Positions 1 to 5,790 of a stretch of 9,202 nt of DNA are shown here, piece by piece. Position numbers and translations under genes: made by a program. Location of the stretch: assembly GCA_964595455.1 (NCBI GenBank), contig CAZQQL010000110.1, forward strand, positions 1 through 9,202, given 5' to 3'. The notes under the pieces were generated by a model, which worked only from the letters and a program-made list of their open reading frames with translations, ran no database searches and had not been told where the DNA came from. The stretch comes from DAOUEG01 sp964595455. Lineage in GTDB: Bacteria; Chloroflexota; Dehalococcoidia; Dehalococcoidales; RBG-16-60-22. How positions within the stretch are numbered: the stretch's first letter is position 1; the number at the start of each line of letters is the position of its first letter.

Positions 1-46
1 TACACCCTATCCTACACTCTTTCCCTACACGACGCTCTTCCGATCT
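1..46 (+). other. Illumina adapter sequence (artefact)
   Basis: Positions 14-46 match the 33-nt Illumina read-1 (P5-side) adapter base for base, ending in CTCTTCCGATCT. Positions 1-17 look like an error-rich second copy of the same adapter region. This is library-derived, not genomic. Genomic sequence begins at about 47, inside tsaD. Confidence 0.97.
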
Positions 47-47
47 G

Positions 48-524
48 GGGCCAGTCATCGACCGCATGGCCAAAGAAGGCGACCGCACGGCCTTCGCGTT
101 CCCCCGCCCTATGCTCCGTACCGCCAATTACGATTTCAGCTTTTCCGGCCTGAAAACGGCCGTCATCAACAAGTTCAAGAGAAAGGTTGCCCGCAACACG
201 CCGCTGCCCTTGGCGGACATCGCTGCGAGTTTCCAGGAAGCCGTGGTGGACGTGCTGGTCAAGAAGACGCTCCGGGCGGCGGAAGCGCGTGCCGTCAGTG
301 CGGTCAGTGTCACCGGCGGGGTCTCCGCTAACTCCCGCTTGCGTGAAGCGTTTACCGAAGCCGCCCGGGAAAAAGGACTCGATGTCTATTTCCCGAATCT
401 CTCCCTCTGCACTGATAACGCCGCCATGATCGCCGCAGCGGGCTATGCCAAGCTGCAGAGAGGCGAGACCTCCGACCTCCGCCTCGATGTCGTGCCTAAC
501 GTCCCGCTGGAAGGCGCGGTATGA
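48..524 (+). CDS. tsaD: tRNA N6-adenosine threonylcarbamoyltransferase TsaD, C-terminal part (5' truncated)
   Basis: TsaD (Kae1/Gcp, ASKHA fold) transfers the threonylcarbamoyl group from TC-AMP to A37 of ANN-decoding tRNAs in the cytoplasm, together with TsaB and TsaE. The readable frame gives 158 residues, starting at the family motif GPVIDRMAKEGD. It continues with FPRPML and DFSFSGLKTAV, then VTGGVSAN (309-332), the nucleotide-binding glycine loop. CTDNAAM (408-428) follows, with the metal-ligand Asp at 414-416. The family is usually about 330-350 residues, so roughly the N-terminal half, including the metal-binding HxxxH, is missing because the contig begins here. The Met codon at 66 is internal, not a start. 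The TGA stop overlaps the tsaC start (ATGA), indicating co-transcription and translational coupling of two enzymes of one pathway. The gene looks intact in the organism and truncated only by the contig edge. Confidence 0.95.
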   Translation, partial: GPVIDRMAKEGDRTAFAFPRPMLRTANYDFSFSGLKTAVINKFKRKVARNTPLPLADIAASFQEAVVDVLVKKTLRAAEARAVSAVSVTGGVSANSRLREAFTEAAREKGLDVYFPNLSLCTDNAAMIAAAGYAKLQRGETSDLRLDVVPNVPLEGAV

Positions 525-1162
525 AAGCCAGCATCGAGAAGATCGACCCAGCCAATCCCGATAGCTCGATTCTTCAACGGGCGGCCGGTATTCTCAAGCA
601 GAACGCAGTCATCGTCTGTCCCACGGATACCGGCTACGCCTTCGCCGCCAACGCGCTGAACATCCAGGCCATCCACGGGGTCTTCGACCTCAAGGGGCGG
701 GCGTTTTCCAATCCCATCCATGTGGCGGTGAGAAACATCGAAGAAGCGGTAAAGTATGCCATTGTCAATGAATCAGCCCGCTTCCTGGCAGAGCGCTACC
801 TCCCCGGCGCCCTCACGCTCGTGATGAAGAAGAAAGACATCGTTCCATCCGTGCTGGTGGCCGGCATGGAGACCGTTGGGATTCGTATACCGGACAACAG
901 GACCATCCTCGACCTGCTGGAACTCGTCGATTTCCCCCTCACTACGACGAGCGCCAACGTCAGCGGCAAACCCGGCACGTACGCGGTTGAGGAGATTATC
1001 GACCAGCTTAGTGATATGATACATTGTGTCCCGCTCCTCCTCGACCAGGGCGAGATAAAAAGCCGGGAAGTCTCCACCATCGTGGATGTCTCGGTCACGC
1101 CGCCGCAGTTGATACGGCAGGGAAAAATAAGCTGGCCGGAGCTACAGGAAGCGCTAGAATGA
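521..1162 (+). CDS. tsaC: Threonylcarbamoyl-AMP synthase (YrdC/Sua5 family)
   Basis: This enzyme makes L-threonylcarbamoyl-AMP from threonine, bicarbonate and ATP, the substrate used by TsaD. The 213 residues cover one YrdC domain. Visible motifs are PTDTGYAF (34-41), KGRAFSNPIHV (58-68, with the Lys/Arg pair of the KxR signature), PGALTLVMKKK (95-105), VGIRIPDN (119-126), TTSANVSGKP (142-151) and STIVDVS...LIRQGKIS (185-204). The extra C-terminal Sua5 domain of longer homologues is absent, so this is the short TsaC/YrdC form, with a modest N-terminal extension. The start codon overlaps the tsaD stop by 4 nt (ATGA), so translation is probably coupled. Hydrogenase maturation protein HypF also has a YrdC domain, but HypF's other domains are missing and the tsaD neighbour settles the role. 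Confidence 0.93.
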   Translation: MKASIEKIDPANPDSSILQRAAGILKQNAVIVCPTDTGYAFAANALNIQAIHGVFDLKGRAFSNPIHVAVRNIEEAVKYAIVNESARFLAERYLPGALTLVMKKKDIVPSVLVAGMETVGIRIPDNRTILDLLELVDFPLTTTSANVSGKPGTYAVEEIIDQLSDMIHCVPLLLDQGEIKSREVSTIVDVSVTPPQLIRQGKISWPELQEALE

Positions 1163-1229
1163 TGTGGAGGCATGGCAGAGGCTGAATCATAGGGTCTTGC
1201 TGTGATTAACCGTGGTAAAAATACTTTCG

Positions 1230-1248
1230 TCTCCCTTGAAAAGGGAGA
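1230..1248. repeat. Short perfect inverted repeat downstream of tsaC
   Basis: Arms TCTCCCTT and AAGGGAGA pair over 8 bp around a GAA loop, followed by GGTGAGGG rather than a T-run. It lies 67 nt after the tsaC stop. It resembles the CTCCCTT/AAGGGAG palindrome at 3392-3411, suggesting a dispersed intergenic element. It might also slow or end transcription, but it lacks the U-tract of a standard intrinsic terminator. Confidence 0.5.
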
Positions 1249-1380
1249 GGTGAGGGATTCGGAAAAGACGAACGTTAACCATAACCGCCTTGGTAGCATG
1301 ATTCTAGAAGGCATACTTTTAACCTTCGAGCTGTGGTTTTGACTTTTGAGTTTCTCCGAGAACACTCACCAGTATACCGG

Positions 1381-1420
1381 CCTTCTCCTATAGAAGGTAA
1401 AGCAAACAAACTGAAGGAGG
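1381..1420 (+). promoter_or_regulatory. rpiB leader: small hairpin and strong Shine-Dalgarno
   Basis: GAAGGAGG (1413-1420) lies 7 nt before the rpiB ATG and is a near-ideal ribosome binding site. Just upstream, CCTTCT (1381-1386) pairs with AGAAGG (1392-1397). CCTTC could instead pair with the GAAGG of the Shine-Dalgarno (1413-1417). The ribosome binding site is clear; any switching between the two pairings is speculative. Confidence 0.45.
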
Positions 1421-1427
1421 CACTAAA

Positions 1428-1877
1428 ATGCGCATCGCAGTCGGGAGCGACCATCGCGGTTGCCAGATGAAAGCCTATATTAAAGAGCTGCTCGACCAGC
1501 ACGGCTACGAGCACCATGACTTCGGCTGCTACACGGAAGACTCCGTTGACTACCCGGACGTTGCGGTCGAGGTCGCCAACGCCGTGGCGAAGCAGGACTA
1601 CGAGCGCGGCATCCTCATCTGCGGCACCGGCATCGGCATGTGCATCGCCGCCAACAAGGTCAACGGCATCCGGGCCGCCCAGTGCTACGACGCCTTCACC
1701 GCCCAGCGGTCCCGCCTCCACAACGACACCAACATCTGCTGCATCGCCGCCGAAAGCGGCAAGGCCCGTATCCCTTCAATCATCGAGCAGTTTCTCACGG
1801 TCCAGTTCGAAGGCGGCCGCCACATCGCCCGCGTCGAGAAGATCAAGAAGATCGAGCAGGAACAGTGCAGGAAGTAA
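1428..1877 (+). CDS. rpiB: Ribose-5-phosphate isomerase B
   Basis: RpiB interconverts ribose 5-phosphate and ribulose 5-phosphate in the cytoplasmic non-oxidative pentose phosphate pathway. The 149-residue protein has the full RpiB/LacAB signature: GSDHRG (6-11, active-site Asp8/His9), DYPD (41-44), ICGTGIGMCIAANK (64-77) with catalytic Cys65, IRAA (81-84) and LHNDTN (97-102) with His98. The Cys/His pair and single-gene context favour RpiB over the lactose-operon LacA/LacB isomerases, which usually occur as a pair. Length is normal (about 145-150), with a charged, probably helical C-terminus (KIKKIEQEQ). The start is set by the GAAGGAGG site 7 nt upstream. It stands alone after a gap of about 265 nt, so it probably has its own promoter. 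A TTGACT at 1339-1344 is a possible -35 element, but no good -10 follows at normal spacing. Confidence 0.95.
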   Translation: MRIAVGSDHRGCQMKAYIKELLDQHGYEHHDFGCYTEDSVDYPDVAVEVANAVAKQDYERGILICGTGIGMCIAANKVNGIRAAQCYDAFTAQRSRLHNDTNICCIAAESGKARIPSIIEQFLTVQFEGGRHIARVEKIKKIEQEQCRK

Positions 1878-1943
1878 CTAGAGCCGATATTCAGAGATCC
1901 GCCGTAAATAACCGCCATGCACGATGGATTGTCCCTCATTCGT

Positions 1944-1981
1944 AAGGAGGGACCATGGGAGATTTAACAAAACCATCATGA
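1944..1981 (+). promoter_or_regulatory. Shine-Dalgarno plus 8-codon mini-ORF overlapping the CoA-transferase start
   Basis: AAGGAGG (1944-1950) is the only strong ribosome binding site here. It lies 4 nt before an ATG at 1955 that opens a mini-ORF, MGDLTKPS, ending in TGA at 1979-1981. That stop overlaps the CoA-transferase ATG at 1978 (ATGA), the classic layout for termination-reinitiation. The larger gene has no good site of its own at usual spacing. The alternative is a missing base in the A-run at about 1969-1972: one extra A would join the ATG at 1955 to the main frame. Confidence 0.45.
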
Positions 1982-3324
1982 ACTACCAGGAAGAATATCA
2001 AAAGAAGCTTATCACCGCCGAGGAAGCCGCCGGATTAGTCAAATCCGGTATGTGGGTGGACTACGGCGCCATCTGCGGGTTTCCCTCGCTGATCGATGAA
2101 AAGCTCGGTCTCCGTGCCGCTGAACTGAAAGACGTCAAGATTCGCGCCGAGCACTCCCATACCCAGATCCCGAAGTTCGACCCCGACCAGGAGCACTTCA
2201 TCTTCAATTCCTGGTTCCTCGGCAAGGTGGAGCGGGAGTATTACAAGAAAGGCTCCTGTTCCTACATACCGTTCGGTCTCGGTGAAGGACCGCGCATGTA
2301 CCGGGAGTGGCTGAAAGACTGCGTTGACATAACATTCATCGAAGTCACGCCCATGGACGAGAATGGCAACTTCAACTTCGGAACGGCCGTGACACGACAG
2401 AAGGCCGCCACCGAGGTGGCGAAAACCGTGGTCGTGGAGGTCAATCCGCACCAGCCGTGGGTCTTCGGCGGCCACGACGAGGTCGTCAATATCAAAGACG
2501 TCGATTACATCGTCGAGAACAACGAATACAAGATACCCGAGTTCAAGCCGGCCCAGCCGGAGCTGGAAGACGAGAAGATCGCCGAACTCCTGGCGAGAAG
2601 GATAGAGAACGGCGCGACCATTCAGCTTGGCGTCGGGGCTATCCCGAGCGTCGTCGGCAAGCTGCTCATCAGGCACGGGCTGAAAGACCTCGGCATCCAC
2701 TCCGAGATGTTCAATGACAGCATGATGGAGCTTATCGAGGCCGGCGTGGTCAACGGCAGTAAAAAGACGCTCAATCCCGGCCGGGCGGTGTTCTGTTTCG
2801 CGGCTGGTTCGGAAAAACTCTACCGCTGGATGGACCGCAATCCCGCCCTGGCTGGTTTCCCGGTCGATTACACCAATAACCCCTATATCATCGCTCAGAA
2901 CGAAAAACAGGTCGCCATCAACAGCACGCTAAGGGTTGACCTGCGCGGGCAGGTCTGCTCCGAGTCGGTCGGAACGCGCCAGATCAGCGGCACCGGCGGA
3001 CAGCTCGAGTTCACCCGCGGGGCCTACATGGCCAAAGGCGGCCAGGCGTTCATCTGCCTCCATGCCACCAGGACCGGGCCGGACGGCCGGAAAATATCCA
3101 ACATCGTCCCGGTCTTGGAACTGGGCGACGTGGTCACGGTGCCGGTCTCGGATGTGTCCTGCGTCGTGACGGAATACGGCATCGTCAACCTTAAAGGGTT
3201 GAGCCTCTGGCAGCGCGCCAGGGCGCTCATTTCCATCGCCCACCCCGACTTCCGGGATGAGCTGAAAAAGCAGGCGCGGGAAGCCGGTTTTATTACCCGC
3301 GGCAGCCAACGGCTGGAGTGGTAG
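1978..3324 (+). CDS. Acyl-CoA:acetate CoA-transferase (butyryl-CoA / 4-hydroxybutyrate CoA-transferase family)
   Basis: The 448-residue protein belongs to the acetyl-CoA hydrolase/transferase family, which moves CoA between a short acyl-CoA and acetate through a glutamyl-CoA thioester. GIHSEMFND puts a Glu at residue 243, the position I recall for the catalytic Glu of the Roseburia butyryl-CoA:acetate enzyme. Other family blocks are IQLGVGAIP (215-223), PVDYTNNPYIIA, GQVCSESVGTRQISGTGGQ (324-342), VVTEYGIVNLKG and ISIAHPDFRDEL near the end. The start at 1978 (MNYQEEYQKKLITAEEA) aligns with the usual N-terminus and gives the normal length. An in-frame ATG at 1924 would add 18 unsupported residues and has no ribosome binding site. 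The family is confident; the substrate (butyryl-, 4-hydroxybutyryl-, propionyl- or succinyl-CoA) is not readable from sequence. It sits 100 nt after rpiB, same strand, and suggests anaerobic acid fermentation or acyl-CoA recycling. Confidence 0.9.
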   Translation: MNYQEEYQKKLITAEEAAGLVKSGMWVDYGAICGFPSLIDEKLGLRAAELKDVKIRAEHSHTQIPKFDPDQEHFIFNSWFLGKVEREYYKKGSCSYIPFGLGEGPRMYREWLKDCVDITFIEVTPMDENGNFNFGTAVTRQKAATEVAKTVVVEVNPHQPWVFGGHDEVVNIKDVDYIVENNEYKIPEFKPAQPELEDEKIAELLARRIENGATIQLGVGAIPSVVGKLLIRHGLKDLGIHSEMFNDSMMELIEAGVVNGSKKTLNPGRAVFCFAAGSEKLYRWMDRNPALAGFPVDYTNNPYIIAQNEKQVAINSTLRVDLRGQVCSESVGTRQISGTGGQLEFTRGAYMAKGGQAFICLHATRTGPDGRKISNIVPVLELGDVVTVPVSDVSCVVTEYGIVNLKGLSLWQRARALISIAHPDFRDELKKQAREAGFITRGSQRLEW

Positions 3325-3391
3325 GGTGGTCAGAAGCTGAAATAGAAGCTGCGCTGGTTCTGCGCTGTTACTACGCCCAAAGCGGACGCGC

Positions 3392-3411
3392 GCCTCCCTT
3401 CTAAGGGAGGC
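3392..3411. repeat. Palindrome after the CoA-transferase gene
   Basis: GCCTCCCT (3392-3399) and AGGGAGGC (3404-3411) form an 8-bp perfect stem with a TCTA loop, 67 nt past the CoA-transferase stop. The next T-run (TTTT at 3419-3422) is about 8 nt away, so it is only a weak terminator candidate. Its core resembles the inverted repeat at 1230-1248. Confidence 0.55.
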
Positions 3412-3461
3412 AGGGTGGTTTTAGCCCGGTAAAATCTGCTGCGTTCAAAAAGAATCCGTAG

Positions 3462-3485
3462 GGTGGGCACGAGTACGTGCCCACC
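3462..3485. repeat. 10-bp perfect inverted repeat (REP-like)
   Basis: GGTGGGCACG (3462-3471) and CGTGCCCACC (3476-3485) are perfect complements around an AGTA loop, the strongest simple hairpin in the window. The core GTAGGGTGGGCACG...CGTGCCCACC resembles dispersed REP-like palindromes I recall from many bacterial genomes; this is memory, not a search. No T-run follows, so terminator function is unlikely. Confidence 0.6.
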
Positions 3486-3615
3486 ATGCTTAACCGGTTT
3501 TCGTCTCCGCCTGCCCTGCAGCTTAAATCCCCGGAGTTTTCCTCAATGTGACCGGGTAACGCCGGATACCATCAGCGATTGCGCTTGTTCTGCCTTAAAA
3601 AGTGACAAAACTCCC

Positions 3616-3645
3616 TTGACTGAACGAGAACTTATGTTCGATAAT
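3616..3645 (+). promoter_or_regulatory. Sigma70-like promoter candidate
   Basis: TTGACT (3616-3621; 5 of 6 to TTGACA) and GATAAT (3640-3645; 5 of 6 to TATAAT) are separated by 18 nt. A transcript would start near 3652, run through the 36-nt-period repeat, and either end near the hairpin at 3948-3979 or continue as a leader of about 480 nt into ilvD. Confidence 0.45.
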
Positions 3646-3734
3646 ATGGAATATGTGGCAGGAAAAAATACCCGGTTCTCATACTTGTCGGAAATCACCG
3701 GACATTGCGCCCATTTTCCGCAACAGCCTCCGGT

Positions 3735-3842
3735 TCGAATCGATATCAAACCGCCAGACCGCGCTCCGGGTCGAATCAAGCCTGAAATCGCCAATCAGCC
3801 TCCCAATCGAATCGAGCCCGAAAAAGCGGTTCGTTCTGTCAC
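3735..3842. repeat. Degenerate tandem repeat, 36-nt period
   Basis: The heptamer TCGAATC begins at 3735, 3771 and 3807, exactly 36 nt apart. Units 2 and 3 match at about 23 of 36 positions by eye; units 1 and 2 at about 17. Each TCGAATC is preceded by a similar segment (CAGCCTCC at 3725-3732, a CGCTCC variant at 3762-3767, CAGCCTCC at 3797-3804). CCAATC recurs at 3791, 3803 and 3851, at multiples of 12 nt. A period divisible by three could reflect an old protein repeat, but no good ORF supports that. Confidence 0.5.
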
Positions 3843-3947
3843 CCGCAGAACCAATCGAGGCTGTAACGACTTTCCGGGCCCCAACCTTATGCTCGGGAAA
3901 ATATGGAACTAACAATCAGGTTTTACAAAACGAATCAATGCCCTTAA

Positions 3948-3979
3948 CCCCGGTGTCGCGGCAATAGCCTTTGCCGGGG
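3948..3979. repeat. GC-rich inverted repeat with two exclusive folds
   Basis: CCCCGG (3948-3953) pairs with CCGGGG (3974-3979), with an inner GGC/GCC stem (3960-3962, 3967-3969). Alternatively CGGCAA (3959-3964) pairs with TTGCCG (3971-3976). Both use 3974-3976, so they cannot form together. No T-run follows. It lies between the two promoter candidates and could end or pause upstream transcription, or be a dispersed palindrome. Confidence 0.45.
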
Positions 3980-4001
3980 CTTGATCCACGCCTGCTTCAG
4001 C

Positions 4002-4031
4002 TTGACAATAAAAGGAAATACATGCTAACGT
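4002..4031 (+). promoter_or_regulatory. Extended -10 promoter candidate for the ilv operon
   Basis: A perfect TTGACA -35 (4002-4007) is followed after 18 nt by TAACGT (4026-4031), a 3 of 6 -10 element preceded by TG at 4023-4024 (TGnTA extended -10). Predicted start is about 4037-4039, giving an ilvD leader of about 95 nt that contains the terminator-like hairpin. The position before a four-gene operon supports it. Confidence 0.55.
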
Positions 4032-4071
4032 AAACTACGGGCAAATAGTGCAATATCCTTCGTGTTTTACC

Positions 4072-4102
4072 GGTCCGTCTCAATGGGACGGCCATTTTAT
4101 TT
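4072..4102 (+). terminator. Putative transcription attenuator before ilvD
   Basis: CCGTCTC (4075-4081) pairs with GGGACGG (4085-4091) around an AAT loop: 7 bp with one G-U. Past a bulged T4074, GG (4072-4073) and CC (4092-4093) add two pairs. ATTTTATTT (4094-4102) follows directly. This is an intrinsic-terminator shape lying after the promoter candidate and 31 nt before the ilvD start, which suggests attenuation. No Ile/Val/Leu-rich leader peptide or T-box sequence was recognised, so the sensing mechanism is unknown. Confidence 0.55.
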
Positions 4103-4133
4103 GCCTCGATATTTTACATAAAGGGGTCTCGCC

Positions 4134-5789
4134 GTGAAAAGTGATGCCGCCAAAAAGGGAATCGAACGGGCGCCGCACCGCTCCCTGCTGTATGCCGTGG
4201 GATGCAGTCGCGAAGACATGGAGAAGCCATTCATCGGTGTCGTCAACAGCTTCACGGAAGTAGTCCCCGGTCACGTCCACCTGCGGGACATCGCTGAACA
4301 GGTGAAGGAAGGCATCCGCGAAGGCGGCGGCGTGCCCTTCGAATTCAACACCGTGGCCATCTGCGACGGCATCGCCATGAACCACGCCGGCATGAAGTAC
4401 TCCCTCCCTAGCCGGGAACTCATCGCGGATACCGTGGAGGTCATGGCCGAGGCCCACGCCTTCGATGCCCTGGTATTCATCCCCAACTGTGACAAGATCA
4501 TCCCCGGCATGCTCATGGCGGCCCTGAGGCTCAATATACCCGCCATCTTCGTCAGCGGCGGGCCGATGCTCGCCGGCGTCCTGAACGGGCGGAAGATTGA
4601 TTTGAACACCGTCTTCGAGGGCATCGGCGCCTATACCGCCGGAAAGATGTCCGAAGAAGACCTCGTCGAGCTCGAACAGACCGCCTGTCCCGGCTGCGGG
4701 AGCTGCGCCGGCATGTTTACCGCCAACACCATGAACTGCCTCACCGAGGTGCTCGGCATGGGTCTGCCCGGTAACGGTACGATCCCAGCCGTGGACTCGC
4801 GCCGCAAGAGCCTGGCCCGCAAGGCCGGCCTCCAGGTGATGAACGTGCTGAAAGCCAACCTCCGCCCGCGCGACATCATCACGGAAGACGCTGTATATAA
4901 CGCCTTCTCCGTGGACATGGCGCTGGGCGGCAGTTCCAACTCCGTCCTTCACCTTATGGCCATCGCCGGCGAGGCCGGCATCCCGTTCGACCTCGCAAAA
5001 ATAAACCAGATAGCGAAAAAGACGCCGTACCTGACCAAGCTCCGGCCCTCCGGTCCGCACCACATCGAGGACCTCAACAAGGCCGGCGGCATCCCGGCCG
5101 TCATGAGCGAGGTCAAGAGCCTGCTGAAGCTGAATGCGAAGACCGTGACCCTCAAGACAGTGGGCGAAAATCTGGCCGGAATTAAAACGCTCGATAGTGA
5201 AGTCATCCATTCGTCGGAAACCGCCCATTCCAAGACGGGCGGCCTGGCCATATTGTTCGGCAACCTTGCCCCGGAAGGCGCCGTCGTCAAGAAAGCGGCG
5301 GTGGCCCCGGAAATGATGCAGCATCGCGGCCCGGCCCGGGTCTTTGATTCGGAGGAAGCCACCACGAAGGCAATTTTGAACAGGGAAATCAAGCCCGGCG
5401 ATGTGCTCGTCATCCGCTACGAAGGCCCCAAAGGCGGCCCCGGTATGCGTGAGATGCTCACCCCCACGTCGCTCATCACCGGCAGCGGGCTGGAAAAGGA
5501 GGTGGCATTGATTACTGATGGCCGTTTCTCGGGTGCAACCCGTGGCGCGTCCATCGGGCACGTTTCGCCGGAAGCGGCGGCGCGCGGACCGATCGCCGCC
5601 GTCCAGGAAGGCGATATCGTGGTAATCGATATCACCAATAACCGGCTCGATGTCGAGCTGACCGATAAAGAAATATCGGACCGTCTCGCCAGGCTGCCGG
5701 CGTTCGAACCGAGGATCAAGACCGGCTATCTCGCCCGGTACATTGAAAAGGTAACGTCCGCCAGCACCGGAGCGGTCTTCAAGAGGTAA
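4134..5789 (+). CDS. ilvD: Dihydroxy-acid dehydratase
   Basis: IlvD dehydrates 2,3-dihydroxyisovalerate and 2,3-dihydroxy-3-methylvalerate to the 2-oxo acids preceding valine and isoleucine. The 551 residues match family length. Iron-sulfur ligand motifs are PNCDK (117-121, Cys119) and CPGCGSCAGMFTANTMN (185-201, Cys185/188/191). Residues 45-47 read PGH where the three-Cys [2Fe-2S] plant and mycobacterial enzymes have Cys, so this follows the E. coli/archaeal PGH pattern, usually linked with an oxygen-sensitive cluster. FNTVAICDGIAM (71-82), GPKGGPGM (431-438) and TDGRFSGATRG (461-471, Ser466 the likely catalytic Ser) are present. The start is GTG, chosen from AAGGGG at 4121-4126 (7 nt spacing) and the usual N-terminus KSDAAKKGIERAPHRSL. 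It is first in the ilvDBNC cluster, with one base between its stop and ilvB. The related sugar-acid dehydratase Edd is less likely given the operon. Confidence 0.97.
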   Translation: MKSDAAKKGIERAPHRSLLYAVGCSREDMEKPFIGVVNSFTEVVPGHVHLRDIAEQVKEGIREGGGVPFEFNTVAICDGIAMNHAGMKYSLPSRELIADTVEVMAEAHAFDALVFIPNCDKIIPGMLMAALRLNIPAIFVSGGPMLAGVLNGRKIDLNTVFEGIGAYTAGKMSEEDLVELEQTACPGCGSCAGMFTANTMNCLTEVLGMGLPGNGTIPAVDSRRKSLARKAGLQVMNVLKANLRPRDIITEDAVYNAFSVDMALGGSSNSVLHLMAIAGEAGIPFDLAKINQIAKKTPYLTKLRPSGPHHIEDLNKAGGIPAVMSEVKSLLKLNAKTVTLKTVGENLAGIKTLDSEVIHSSETAHSKTGGLAILFGNLAPEGAVVKKAAVAPEMMQHRGPARVFDSEEATTKAILNREIKPGDVLVIRYEGPKGGPGMREMLTPTSLITGSGLEKEVALITDGRFSGATRGASIGHVSPEAAARGPIAAVQEGDIVVIDITNNRLDVELTDKEISDRLARLPAFEPRIKTGYLARYIEKVTSASTGAVFKR

Positions 5790-5790
5790 T

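Larger units (their letters stand above)
3325..4133. other. Long noncoding interval upstream of the ilv operon
   Basis: About 810 nt without a convincing gene. Open frames exist (for example 3463-3912 and 3653-3967 on +, 3679-3915 on -), but none has a ribosome binding site or a recognisable domain. It holds palindromes at 3392-3411 and 3462-3485, promoter-like sequences at 3616-3645 and 4002-4031, a degenerate 36-nt-period repeat at 3735-3842, a GC-rich hairpin at 3948-3979 and a terminator-like hairpin at 4072-4102. I see nothing clear in 3486-3615. Confidence 0.6.

Noticed and set aside
1924..1977. Upstream ATG at 1924 as start of the CoA-transferase
   Set aside because: No ribosome binding site; it adds 18 residues not expected in the family, while 1978 gives the usual N-terminus and puts the catalytic Glu at 243.
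3729..3745. GGTTCGAATC resembling a tRNA T-loop
   Set aside because: The flanks do not form the 5-bp T-stem, and no acceptor or anticodon arm can be built around it.
3735..3842. 36-nt spacing suggesting a CRISPR array
   Set aside because: The units adjoin with no spacers and are too diverged; no cas genes nearby.
3463..3912. Possible 149-residue protein with a Pro-rich repeat section (similarly 3653-3967 +, 3679-3915 -)
   Set aside because: Begins inside a palindrome, lacks a ribosome binding site, and competing frames over the same repeat are equally open, so openness is not evidence of coding.
3938..3967. Leader peptide MPLTPVSRQ before the ilv promoter candidate
   Set aside because: No ribosome binding site, no Ile/Val/Leu run, and it lies upstream of the preferred promoter.
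4060..4102. T-box riboswitch upstream of ilvD
   Set aside because: TTTTACCGG followed by GTCTC/GGGAC superficially recalls the T-box antiterminator/terminator, but the conserved AGGGUGGNACCGCG is absent and no Stem I was found.
4080..5561. 493-codon open frame on the minus strand opposite ilvD
   Set aside because: It mirrors the ilvD codons in GC-rich sequence, is rich in His/Gly/Asp without domain logic, and ilvD is unmistakable on the other strand.
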